DNA of 64,000 nt from Spirochaetia bacterium UBA5763 (GTDB lineage Bacteria; Spirochaetota; UBA4802; UBA5550): the NCBI GenBank assembly GCA_002418835.1, contig DIEX01000009.1, positions 45,140 to 109,139 of the forward strand, written 5' to 3'. Positions 17,791 to 25,503 of the stretch are shown piece by piece. The notes beneath the pieces are model-generated. The model was not told the origin of the DNA. It did not search any database and saw only the letters and a program-made list of their open reading frames with translations. A program made the position numbers and the translations under genes. Each line of letters starts with the position of its first letter. The first letter of the stretch is position 1.

Positions 17791-19267
17791 CTTTTCCGTA
17801 GTTCTGCTTTATGTAGTCATCGAGAAAACCCTTCGGGTTTTCCACTGCCTCGCCGGGAACTGTAAAGCTCTCCAGTTTCATAAGGCGTATACCGTGAAAA
17901 TAATCACGGAAGAGTTCATCACAGAGATCTCTTACTTTTTTATTCTGTGATTTTGATTTTTCTGAAATTTTTGTAAAAGCATTATCGTCGAAATTCAGAT
18001 ATATCCCGTGATCGATTAGGAACTCTTTCTGAAATTTTTTAATACCGTCATCAACAATAAGTCTTTCAAGAACAGCGTCAGTGTTGTTTATAAGCTCCAT
18101 GTCAACAGTAAGCTTTTTTACGCCTGTTGAGGGGAGTTTCTTCTCAAACTTGATAAGAACTTTCTCGAATACGCTGAGAAGTCCCCTTGCTCCGGTTTTC
18201 TCGTTGTAAGCTCTTGAGGCAAGCTCCATGAGTGCTTCATCTGTGAAGTCCAGGTCTATGCCGTAAGCCTTAAAATCCATTTTTTTTCCCAGAACAACTG
18301 TGCTGTACCTGTTTTTAAGGATTTTATAGAGTCCGTTTACATCAAGTTCATTGAGCATTACATAAACAGGGAGACGTCCCACAAACTCCGACTCAAAGCC
18401 GAACTGGATCAGGTCTTCGGTTTTAAGGTTTTTCAGTATCGAGCGGCTCTCCTGAGTTGAGACTTTGCTCTTTTCAAAACCGATGCTCTGCATGTTGAGC
18501 CTTTTGCCGATTATTTCATTAAGCCCTGCAAAAGCACCTGATACAATAAAGAGTATATTCTTTGTGCTGATTTTTTTTCTGGATACTTTCCCTGTTCTCT
18601 GGGCCTCCATAGCAGCCTCAACCTGCGAAGCGAGATCGTGCGGAGTTTTTAAATCCACGTCAGAATCCTCCATGAGTTTAAGGAGGTTCCTCTGCACCCC
18701 GGTTCTTGATACATCAGGGCCGTGCATGTTTCCTGAAGATGCAATCTTGTCTATCTCATCTATGTATATAATTCCGTATTCAGCCCTGGTGACATCTCCG
18801 TCAGACTCGTGGACAAGTTCGCGTACAAGGTCTTCAACATCACCTCCAACATAACCAGTTTCACTGAATTTTGTAGCGTCAGCCTTCACAAAGGGGACAC
18901 CAATCTTTTTAGCAATAAGTTTGATGATGTAGGTTTTACCAACACCGGTGGGCCCGATGAGGAGCATGTTGCTTTTAATATTTCCGATAATTTTCTGATC
19001 TTCAGGGACAGATTTTTCTATCTTCATCCTGTTAAAGTGTGTGCAGACTTTGGTTGCGATTACTTCAACAGTGGATTCCTGGCCCACAACGTACCTGTTA
19101 AGGTACTCTTCAAGTTCCTCCGGGAGTATGTTGAAATTGAGTTCAGATTCGTGGACTTTTGTCCCGGGATGATCACCCGCTGATTCAGGTTTCTGCTGGG
19201 CCTCCTCGGGATTCATCTTTAGAATCTCTTCAAAAGCCTTTTCATGTTCTGCGGATGGTTTTGTCAT
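17786..19267 (-). CDS. ClpX-like AAA+ unfoldase lacking the zinc-binding domain
   Basis: The 493-residue product has the ClpX AAA+ core: Walker A GPTGVGKTYI, pore loop ETGYVGGDVED, Walker B IIYIDEIDKIA, arginine finger region FVGRLPV and the sensor-2 segment NEKTGARGLLS. A ClpP-docking IGF tripeptide is present (MQSIGFEKS). The N-terminal C4 zinc domain that ClpX uses to bind adaptors is replaced by a charged stretch, and there is an extra C-terminal domain of about 100 residues. It could be a specialised unfoldase partner of ClpP. A bona fide clpX is probably elsewhere. Confidence 0.85.
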   Translation of the reverse strand: MTKPSAEHEKAFEEILKMNPEEAQQKPESAGDHPGTKVHESELNFNILPEELEEYLNRYVVGQESTVEVIATKVCTHFNRMKIEKSVPEDQKIIGNIKSNMLLIGPTGVGKTYIIKLIAKKIGVPFVKADATKFSETGYVGGDVEDLVRELVHESDGDVTRAEYGIIYIDEIDKIASSGNMHGPDVSRTGVQRNLLKLMEDSDVDLKTPHDLASQVEAAMEAQRTGKVSRKKISTKNILFIVSGAFAGLNEIIGKRLNMQSIGFEKSKVSTQESRSILKNLKTEDLIQFGFESEFVGRLPVYVMLNELDVNGLYKILKNRYSTVVLGKKMDFKAYGIDLDFTDEALMELASRAYNEKTGARGLLSVFEKVLIKFEKKLPSTGVKKLTVDMELINNTDAVLERLIVDDGIKKFQKEFLIDHGIYLNFDDNAFTKISEKSKSQNKKVRDLCDELFRDYFHGIRLMKLESFTVPGEAVENPKGFLDDYIKQNYGKD

Positions 19268-19429
19268 TTATTAACCTCAAAAAATATAAAACTGTTTTAT
19301 CAGAGTATGATATAGCGCCTGTAGTTACATACTGTTTTCATGATACAGGGCAACTTTTACCTAAAATATATCCGCCTCCCCCTGTATCAAATATTTTAAA
19401 AAAATTTTAATAAAAAATAAAAAAACAGG

Positions 19430-19470
19430 TTGACTAATACTACACAAATATATACTATATATTTGTGTAA
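19430..19470 (+). promoter_or_regulatory. Promoter overlapped by a 13-base-arm palindrome (operator)
   Basis: A -35 TTGACT and a -10 TACTAT stand 17 bases apart. A perfect inverted repeat with 13-base arms, ACACAAATATATA and its complement around one central base (19,444-19,470), covers the -10. The ACAC...GTGT ends recall the NrdR box, but the total span is 27 rather than 16 bases, so NrdR binding is only a suggestion. The promoter reads into the zinc-ribbon gene about ten bases later. Confidence 0.65.
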
Positions 19471-19480
19471 CGGTAATGAT

Positions 19481-19600
19481 ATGAATAGTACAAATAAAAT
19501 TAAATCAATAAATATATGCCCTGATTGCGGGATGAAGATGATCCCTGAATCCGGGTGTTTTTACTGTCCTCTCTGCGGTTATTCACTCTGCCGCTTATAA
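19481..19600 (+). CDS. Stand-alone zinc ribbon resembling the C-terminal tail of class II ribonucleotide reductase
   Basis: The 39-residue product has six cysteines in the pattern CPDCG (13-16), GCFYCPLCGYSLC (26-37). This matches the zinc-ribbon tail of vitamin B12-dependent RNR (NrdJ), as I recall it, rather than a generic zinc finger. Here the tail is an independent gene directly downstream of a palindrome-covered promoter. There is no clear Shine-Dalgarno site, and the predicted leader is only some 15-20 bases. It could act in trans on an RNR, or be a relic of one. An isolated coincidence is unlikely given the exact spacing of cysteines. Confidence 0.6.
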   Translation: MNSTNKIKSINICPDCGMKMIPESGCFYCPLCGYSLCRL

Positions 19601-19627
19601 ATTAAATAACAAGTGAGAGTTCGATGA

Positions 19628-19804
19628 ATGCATACAGATCAAAAAAGGAAAGTGTTCGTTTATATCAGGGTGGAAGAAAAGAACAGATTCGTCAGCGCCA
19701 CAGTGGAAAACAACGTGAAGATGGATCTCCATGTAAAGCAGAGGGTGTTTATGGACAGCTGCTCAGAGAATTCATGGGTACCCAGGTTGACAGCAGAGGG
19801 ATAA
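19628..19804 (+). CDS. Small ORF of unknown function following the zinc-ribbon gene
   Basis: A 58-residue frame (MHTDQKRKVFVYIRVEEK..., ending WVPRLTAEG) follows the zinc-ribbon gene after 27 bases and has a beta-strand-like pattern (KVFVYIRV, FVSATVENNVKMDLHV). A second frame starting four bases earlier is 69 codons long but reads as a poor protein. I prefer the shorter frame for its composition. No domain is recognised, and neither frame may be translated. Confidence 0.35.
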   Translation: MHTDQKRKVFVYIRVEEKNRFVSATVENNVKMDLHVKQRVFMDSCSENSWVPRLTAEG

Positions 19805-19936
19805 AGTTATTCCCGGCTGAAAATCTTATTTAATAATAATGAAACTATTTTAAAGCCAGAGCTTCCCCGATAACCTCGCCAATTTACCCGAAAACTAAAA
19901 GCCCGCCGATAATGGGCTCTGCGCTTTGAATATAAT

Positions 19937-19970
19937 AAAAAAGCAACAGGTTGCAACCTGTTGCTTTTTT
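19937..19970. terminator. Perfect 34-base palindromic terminator, probably the original tRNA-Leu terminator
   Basis: A fully palindromic hairpin runs from AAAAAAGCAACAGG to its complement, with T6 at the end on either strand. It lies 50 bases outside the left attachment repeat, on the side where the 3' end of the tRNA-Leu gene would have been before the element inserted. Confidence 0.85.
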
Positions 19971-20021
19971 ATCTGAATATCATATCTGTATAAAAAAATA
20001 ATACGCATTTTCGCTTAAATA

Positions 20022-20076
20022 TTGCCGAAGGAGGGAATCGAACCCTCATGAGGTTGCCCTCGCCGGATTTTGAGTC
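20022..20076 (-). repeat. Left attachment site: 55-base copy of the tRNA-Leu 3' part
   Basis: Identical over 55 bases to the right copy, after which the sequences diverge in the anticodon-stem region. It contains the variable arm, T arm and 3' acceptor strand but not the 5' half, so it is not a working tRNA. This is the footprint of integrase-mediated insertion. Confidence 0.95.
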
Positions 20077-20298
20077 TGATTATAACGCTTTTCCCTGATT
20101 ATCCTTAATGATCTGTATATAAATTAATACTAAATGTCAATATAAATCAATATGGACTACTACAGGTAATGTGTTTTTTCTCAGAGTGTTTTCTCATACA
20201 ATTTTCGAATATGCTTTGTATTCAATGAAAAATTATACATAAGAATTTAACAATTATATAAGCTTAAGATAGAAGCTTTATAAGTATTAATAAAGAAA

Positions 20299-20327
20299 TT
20301 GACTTACTATCAGTATTCATTTATACA
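20299..20327 (+). promoter_or_regulatory. Sigma-70-type promoter of the cysteine-peptidase-like cargo gene
   Basis: TTGACT, a 17-base spacer and TATACA, about 60 bases before the start codon of the 495-residue gene and reading toward it. The cargo therefore appears to have its own promoter, independent of the element's replication genes. Confidence 0.6.
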
Positions 20328-20390
20328 CAATTTAATTAAGGGGCTATTACATATAAGATTATCATTAAATTTACACTTAGGAATTATTAT

Positions 20391-21878
20391 ATGATAAATA
20401 TTTTCAATAAACTTATCAGCGTAAATCTTCAATCAAATGAGGATTGGGAGCAACTTCAGAATAAGTGTAAGATCGAATACAATGATAAAATTTCAGTTAA
20501 TTCATTATCAGATTGGGGATTGAATATTTTAAAAGGTGGATTACACAAGTATGTGAAAAGCGCAGTAATTGAACCAGTGTACACATGTAAAGATCATAGA
20601 AATCTTTATAGTAATTTTTATTCAAAAAAATTTCGCCATACATCAAAGTATACTCAGAGAATTCATTTTTTTACTATTTCTAATGTTGATTCTGATTTAT
20701 TAATATTATATCCGGAAGATTTTATTGATAGTTATGTTGGATATACTGTTATACGTCCTGTAAATGATAGATGTCTTGGTAGAACGGTCTTTGATCCGCA
20801 TAAGATCACTGATAATCCAAATGATTACTTCCTTTTGCGAACAGTATTTAATGTTAACATCAATGGCCAAAAATTTAAAGTTTCAGGATATCCATACACA
20901 TCACAGGATCGAGATGTAACGGTTTGTGCACATTCAGCGTTATGGGGAGTGTGCAGATATCTTTCTGAAAGATATTCAATTTATGGAGAACACTATCCGT
21001 TTGATCTTGTTGCTTATACCGAAAAACATAGCGGTAGAACTTTTCCATATAGGGGCATGACATATTCCGATTATTGCAATATTCTTTCAGAATTTGGAAC
21101 CTTCCCGTTAATTCTTCAGCTAAAAAAGAACAAATTTGAAACTGATTTTGATATAAATGAATTTATGAATTTAAGCACTTATGTTGAGTCGGGATTTCCA
21201 GTTCTTGCAAGCTTCCAGGGTCATGTGATAACACTTATAGGTCATACAGTAGATTATACTAAAACCTGTCCGTCTGGAGTTTCTTTTATTGATAGTTCGT
21301 TTTTTCTAAAGCAATTTATTGTTGTTGATGATAATTTTTTTCCTTATCAAAAGCTTGGTTATGATTCCGATCCTGAAAATGATTATAGAAATAAAAAGAA
21401 TAAATATAGTATTTCAAGTATAGTAACAGCAGTTTGTCCTTTACCTGAGAAAGTATTTCTGCCCGCAGAAAAAGCTCGAAAACTTATGATGGATATATTG
21501 GATACTTATAAAAAACGATTAGAAACTATCAGTAAAGGGCCTTGGATAACTAGATTATTTGTTACAACAAATTCATCCTTTAAACGTAGAAAGATTGAGA
21601 AAATGGAAAATGAAGAAAAAGTTGACAAAATTTCTTTTTTTATTAAAGATATAAATATGCCCCATTTTATATGGGTTTTGGAAGTTAGTTCGGTAGATCA
21701 GTATAAAAATCGCAAATGCATAGGTGAAATAGTTCTTGACCCAACATCTAATGTTTCCGATATGCCTATTATATATATAAGGATAGGAGATATTATTACG
21801 GTTGATGGAGAAGATATGTCTTTTAAGGACAATGTTATTGAGTTTGAACAATACACTCACAACCTGGGAGAAAGATGA
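20391..21878 (+). CDS. Cysteine-peptidase-like protein of unknown function (satellite cargo)
   Basis: I do not recognise a named family. The 495-residue product has a possible papain/C39-like triad: Cys179 in DVTVCAHSALWGVCRYL, followed by a helix as in papain-fold enzymes, then His278 in LASFQGHVITLIGH, then Asp313/314 in FIVVDDNFF. The N-terminal 160 residues and C-terminal 140 residues look like separate mixed domains. No signal peptide or membrane segment is visible, so it should be cytoplasmic. It has its own promoter and its stop overlaps the next small gene (ATGA), so the two form a unit on the opposite strand from the replication genes. Anti-phage function is inferred from position only. 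Confidence 0.6.
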   Translation: MINIFNKLISVNLQSNEDWEQLQNKCKIEYNDKISVNSLSDWGLNILKGGLHKYVKSAVIEPVYTCKDHRNLYSNFYSKKFRHTSKYTQRIHFFTISNVDSDLLILYPEDFIDSYVGYTVIRPVNDRCLGRTVFDPHKITDNPNDYFLLRTVFNVNINGQKFKVSGYPYTSQDRDVTVCAHSALWGVCRYLSERYSIYGEHYPFDLVAYTEKHSGRTFPYRGMTYSDYCNILSEFGTFPLILQLKKNKFETDFDINEFMNLSTYVESGFPVLASFQGHVITLIGHTVDYTKTCPSGVSFIDSSFFLKQFIVVDDNFFPYQKLGYDSDPENDYRNKKNKYSISSIVTAVCPLPEKVFLPAEKARKLMMDILDTYKKRLETISKGPWITRLFVTTNSSFKRRKIEKMENEEKVDKISFFIKDINMPHFIWVLEVSSVDQYKNRKCIGEIVLDPTSNVSDMPIIYIRIGDIITVDGEDMSFKDNVIEFEQYTHNLGER

Positions 21879-22072
21879 TGAGACGAAATGAATTACTAAT
21901 ATTGCTTAAGGATACATCAGGAGTATCTATTAAACCATCAGAGCTTTATGTTGAAGTAACTCGCAGGGTTATGGATAAAGAAAGCAGCAATCTCATTGAC
22001 GAAGATGCAGTAAAAAGAGGTCAGGACTGGAGTGTCCTTGCAAATCAAGTAGTTGGCGCAGAAATACTATAA
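21875..22072 (+). CDS. Small partner protein of the cysteine-peptidase-like cargo
   Basis: The 65-residue product (MMRRNELLILLKDTSG..., ending WSVLANQVVGAEIL) starts inside the stop of the upstream gene with a four-base ATGA overlap, which implies coupled translation and a matched amount of the two proteins. No domain is recognised; it looks helical with a conserved-looking LYVEVTRRVMDKES centre. It could be a regulator, an antitoxin-like brake or a substrate of the peptidase-like protein. An intrinsic terminator follows about 20 bases later. Confidence 0.55.
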   Translation: MMRRNELLILLKDTSGVSIKPSELYVEVTRRVMDKESSNLIDEDAVKRGQDWSVLANQVVGAEIL

Positions 22073-22093
22073 AATTTTATATTACATAAATAA

Positions 22094-22125
22094 AAAAAAC
22101 AGCATTTTGAGGATGCTGTTTTTTT
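22094..22125. terminator. Intrinsic terminator between the peptidase module and the Mrr gene
   Basis: Arms AACAGCAT / ATGCTGTT extended by A and T runs on both sides, with a seven-base loop. It works in both directions between two convergent genes. Confidence 0.85.
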
Positions 22126-22164
22126 ATGAAGTATTTATAAAACATCTGAGCGAATCATAAATGA

Positions 22165-23718
22165 TTATTTTTTCTTTACTTGAATGTTAACTTTATACCC
22201 GTGCTTATTAAACAGATAAACAAGCTCAGAACCATTGATTAAGGTTATAGGTTTATCTTTAGCAAATTCGATTGAATCTTTGCCATAATTAGAGGTAGTT
22301 ACTAATATACCTTTTACAGCACCTTCATTCATTACTGTACCATACAAATCTCTTACAGCACTAACTCCAACGACGTTATTATATCTCTTTGCTTGAATAA
22401 CAAATTTACCACCTTTAATTGGGTCAGGATCAAAAATAATAGCATCAACGCCGGCATCACGTGATGCTTGTGTAACTTTTACATCCACCCCCTCTCCGGC
22501 GAATTCTTTGGAAAAAATATCTCTAACCAGTGTTTCAAATTTTTGCCAATCCATTACTGCCAGATTATTTGAAGGATGCATTTCGTCGATTACTTCATTA
22601 GTTTCTATAATTCTTCTATCTTCCCTGTTCAAATTTAAAATCGGTTTTACTGGTGCAAGATTAATAAACTCGCTGGCAATTAATCCTTTGAGTCCTTTTA
22701 TACATTCTTTAGCGGAAACTTTCCAAAGATTGAGAGAATTGAAATATTCTCGTTCAGCTTGAATTGATACTATGCAGTTTCGACAATCATTCCCCGTTTT
22801 TTTATCGATGGAATCTACATAACCATTGAAAATTACAAAATCAATTGAGTTGGTATAAACTGATTCAAAAACCTCATGTATAGTTCTAATACTTATTTGA
22901 GATATGATTTCTTCATATAGTTCTTGAAAATCTTTCTTTTTCATTTCTTTATAAGAAAAATCATTCTTTGATGCGATATATTTATATTCAGTTATTTTAG
23001 GTATTGAATCTGGGTTCGGTAAGTCTACGTTAACAATTAAACTTTTTCGGTTGGGTTCAAAAAGTATATCATAATTTAGTGAAAGACAGTCTGGGTATTT
23101 CGACTTTGAAAATACAATTTCAAGATATGATTCGATAGCAAACGGATCATTGGACTCAAATTTTTCGTTTAATGAATCAATTTGATTATTATGATCTTTT
23201 TGAATTTTTTCGAATTCATTTTTTTCGGATAAATACATTTTCTCAGATTTAAGCTTGTCATCATTGTATCTATTAATGGCTTTGTTGAAAGATTCCCTTT
23301 TTTCTGATTCGATTCTTTCTCTTTTATCTTTTATACTCTTAAATAATATTTCTAGGACTGATTTTTTAGGTGCCGTTGATAAATATGATTCAAGAGTTGG
23401 AGGTTTTCTATCAAAATGGAAATCTTTAAATTTTTTAAAATCTTTTAAATTATTCCAGTTTATTCGATCATCTATTGAAAGTGTGTAATTCAAAATATTT
23501 TTAAGATCAGAAACAGTGTTTTCAGCTTCCTGGGTTAATCTTATTGCTTCTTCAATCCCTTCTTCTTTAGTTTGCTGTTTTTGTAATAGTTCAGCACGTT
23601 TTTCCCATATTTGAATTTTGTTATCTTTTTTCTGATTAAAAATATAGTAATCATTAGACTTGATAATAGCAATGTCACCTGTGAATGGATCTTGAATTAT
23701 TTCTTCGTAGTTTGCCAT
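22165..23718 (-). CDS. Mrr-type restriction endonuclease with a long N-terminal region
   Basis: The C-terminal 129 residues form a PD-(D/E)xK nuclease of the Mrr family: MDWQKFETLVRDIFSKEF, then Asp425 in SRDAGVDAII, and Gln442-Lys444 in FVIQAKRY, followed by VSAVRDLYGTV and GILVTTSNY. The first 390 residues include a charged coiled coil (about 130-190) and a domain of unknown type with ISIRTIHEVFESVY and CRNCIVSIQAE. Mrr-like enzymes act as type IV restriction systems on modified DNA. No methyltransferase is adjacent, which fits that. It lies in the cargo part of the satellite element. Confidence 0.8.
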   Translation of the reverse strand: MANYEEIIQDPFTGDIAIIKSNDYYIFNQKKDNKIQIWEKRAELLQKQQTKEEGIEEAIRLTQEAENTVSDLKNILNYTLSIDDRINWNNLKDFKKFKDFHFDRKPPTLESYLSTAPKKSVLEILFKSIKDKRERIESEKRESFNKAINRYNDDKLKSEKMYLSEKNEFEKIQKDHNNQIDSLNEKFESNDPFAIESYLEIVFSKSKYPDCLSLNYDILFEPNRKSLIVNVDLPNPDSIPKITEYKYIASKNDFSYKEMKKKDFQELYEEIISQISIRTIHEVFESVYTNSIDFVIFNGYVDSIDKKTGNDCRNCIVSIQAEREYFNSLNLWKVSAKECIKGLKGLIASEFINLAPVKPILNLNREDRRIIETNEVIDEMHPSNNLAVMDWQKFETLVRDIFSKEFAGEGVDVKVTQASRDAGVDAIIFDPDPIKGGKFVIQAKRYNNVVGVSAVRDLYGTVMNEGAVKGILVTTSNYGKDSIEFAKDKPITLINGSELVYLFNKHGYKVNIQVKKK

Positions 23719-23951
23719 ACTTTAACTCTTACAATTGAAATTTTTGGAATTCTAGGGGGTTGTTATTAAGCTTTATATTGATACACTATTTCTAATTTGA
23801 TTGTATATAAAAGAGTAAAAAAATCAATTATAAAATTTATTAATATGTAATAATTGATTTTTTAAGTTTTTTCATCAAAATTGTAATCCATTCACAATTT
23901 ATATTGTTATATAAAAGCTTTAAAAATATGATAATCAGTTGATTATTAGAC

Positions 23952-24542
23952 TTAATTATTGTCATCATTAAATCCATTTGAATTGGAAGAGACATCATAT
24001 TCATTCGTTTTAATTGGTGTTAAAGAGAGGATTTTGCAGTTTACTTCTATTATTTCAGGGAAAGAACCAAATTTATAACTATCTTTTGTGATCTGAATTT
24101 CACCATTAAAAGCGTAAACATTTTCAAATTCTTCTACGATTTTTTCTTTTGTCTGTTTTTTATCAACATCAAAGACTAATATATTTTTTAATCCATTAAT
24201 GCCATAATCAGTTGCTTCCGGCTGAAAGCAGGATAAAATAAATTCAATATTTTCTTCGGAATGATAACCGCAATTTTTTTTAATAAAGTAACAATTATCG
24301 GTAGCTGAAATTATTGTTCCTTTTTTAAAAATTGTTTTTAATATTGCTTCTGCCTTTCTTAAGGAATGCTTACTTTTAATTGTTTTTCCATCGTTTTCAT
24401 AATCATTGCTTTCATAGATTAAATCGAAAGCCTTATTGATTTTTTCGAAATCGATTACTTCTTTTGAATCTCCGAATAAATGTAATAGTTGAAAGAAGCA
24501 TAATACTGATGTTACAAATATTGTGAATAATATTTTTCTCAT
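23952..24542 (-). CDS. Exported protein of unknown function (satellite cargo)
   Basis: The 196-residue product begins with a signal peptide (MRKILFTIFVTSVLCFFQLL), so it is secreted or periplasmic. I choose this ATG over an in-frame TTG five codons upstream. The mature part has two cysteines (NCYFIKKNCGY) and ends in an acidic, Asn-rich tail. No domain is recognised. It follows a lipoprotein gene by about 30 bases on the same strand. Exported products on such elements often change the cell surface or block superinfection, but nothing in the sequence proves it. Confidence 0.5.
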   Translation of the reverse strand: MRKILFTIFVTSVLCFFQLLHLFGDSKEVIDFEKINKAFDLIYESNDYENDGKTIKSKHSLRKAEAILKTIFKKGTIISATDNCYFIKKNCGYHSEENIEFILSCFQPEATDYGINGLKNILVFDVDKKQTKEKIVEEFENVYAFNGEIQITKDSYKFGSFPEIIEVNCKILSLTPIKTNEYDVSSNSNGFNDDNN

Positions 24543-24571
24543 GGCATGAGCCGCCAATAATTAATTTTATA

Positions 24572-24964
24572 TTACCAATATATACCCAAACCCCAATGAA
24601 AATTATTTCTTTTTATAAATTCATTATAATCAACAGTCCCATATTTTTGAATAAATCTAAATTTAAGTGAATTAAACTGATATTGATATGGCTGCAACTC
24701 AGTTGAAAGATTTTGCATACGAGGTATTCCGGCAGAATAAGCAAGTCTTAGCCTTGCAACTTCTTGTTTATCTCCCGAAAGAGCTTTTTCCTGCATTTGT
24801 TTTGGAATATATTTGATGTCATTTATTTCTTGGGCAAGAGGTGCCATTTTGTTAAGTAAATTTAGCATTTCTTTCTCTTGTTCATCTCGTGTTGGTGTCG
24901 TTGCACAAGAAGTTACTAACAAAATAGATATGATTGTTAATGATATAATTTTTAAATTTTTCAT
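24572..24964 (-). CDS. Small lipoprotein of unknown function (satellite cargo)
   Basis: The 130-residue product has a lipoprotein signal (ISILLVTSCATT, lipidated Cys near residue 20) and a helical middle region (LLNKMAPLAQEINDIKYI). A good AGAGGTG site precedes the ATG. It is transcribed divergently from the HTH repressor gene across an inverted repeat, so it may be repressed by that protein. The layout resembles prophage lipoproteins made from the lysogenic state. Confidence 0.6.
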   Translation of the reverse strand: MKNLKIISLTIISILLVTSCATTPTRDEQEKEMLNLLNKMAPLAQEINDIKYIPKQMQEKALSGDKQEVARLRLAYSAGIPRMQNLSTELQPYQYQFNSLKFRFIQKYGTVDYNEFIKRNNFHWGLGIYW

Positions 24965-25030
24965 GTCACACCTCTTGATTCTTTAGTAAAATACAAATTA
25001 ACTTATTGGCTTCGCAAATAAAGTCAACAA

Positions 25031-25070
25031 CAATATGCGAAATTTGCATGTATTAATTTGTCGCATATTG
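25031..25070. promoter_or_regulatory. Operator-like inverted repeat before the HTH gene
   Basis: Perfect 10-base arms CAATATGCGA and TCGCATATTG separated by 20 bases, directly upstream of the HTH gene and in the divergent intergenic region with the lipoprotein gene. A related half-site (TGCGAAATTTGCA) overlaps the left arm. This is a likely autoregulatory site of the adjacent repressor. Confidence 0.6.
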
Positions 25071-25077
25071 TAAATTT

Positions 25078-25314
25078 GTGAAATCCATAAAAACAATTTA
25101 TCGGGAAGAGTATGATATTCTAATTAAGAAACTTATCAATGCTCGAAAAGAATGTAACCTCACTCAAAAACAGGTGGGTGAAAAGCTAGGGTGGAGGCAG
25201 GATTACATTTCAAAACTCGAAGCTAAGCAGAGAAGGCTTGATGTGCTAGAGCTTCATGATTTGGCTAAAATTTATAATAAAGATATACTATACTTCATTT
25301 CACATTTTAAATGA
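25078..25314 (+). CDS. XRE-family helix-turn-helix repressor
   Basis: The 78-residue product is almost wholly a Cro/CI-type HTH: LINARKECNLTQKQVGEKLGWRQDYISKLEAKQRRLDVLELHDLAKIY. Such proteins bind DNA as dimers. The start is GTG, only seven bases after an inverted repeat that may be its operator. It is the only plus-strand gene in the central part of the element, facing away from the exported-protein genes. A role like Stl in satellites (a repressor lifted by a helper-phage protein) is possible; it is much shorter than Stl. Confidence 0.8.
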   Translation: MKSIKTIYREEYDILIKKLINARKECNLTQKQVGEKLGWRQDYISKLEAKQRRLDVLELHDLAKIYNKDILYFISHFK

Positions 25315-25338
25315 AGCTCCCTAAGTTATTGATTAAAT

Positions 25339-25398
25339 GATAATTTTTAAAATTTATTTTTGTATACAATTTTAACTTTTTCTTTTTTAAAAATTATC
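25339..25398. repeat. 14-base perfect inverted repeat in AT-rich spacer
   Basis: GATAATTTTTAAAA and its exact complement are separated by 32 bases, just after the HTH gene and before the small-terminase gene end. It could be a long-loop hairpin terminator or a protein-binding site such as a packaging signal. Composition is AT-rich, so chance is not negligible. Confidence 0.4.
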
Positions 25399-25503
25399 AG
25401 ATCTGTTAATCATTTTTTATAGTAGAGCATTAAAGTAAATTATTTATCATTTTGAAAAGATAACTGATAATCAGAATTGTTAATGCAATAAAAAATTCAT
25501 TCA

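Noticed and set aside
19444..19470. A classical NrdR box.
   Set aside because: NrdR boxes are about 16 bases; this palindrome spans 27. Only the ACAC/GTGT ends agree.
19624..19833. A 69-codon frame starting four bases before the preferred 58-codon frame.
   Set aside because: Its product looks unlike a folded protein, and the frame just below reads better. Neither is certain.
20022..20090. A second tRNA-Leu gene.
   Set aside because: Only the 3' part is present; the 5' acceptor strand and D arm are missing. It is the attachment-site footprint.
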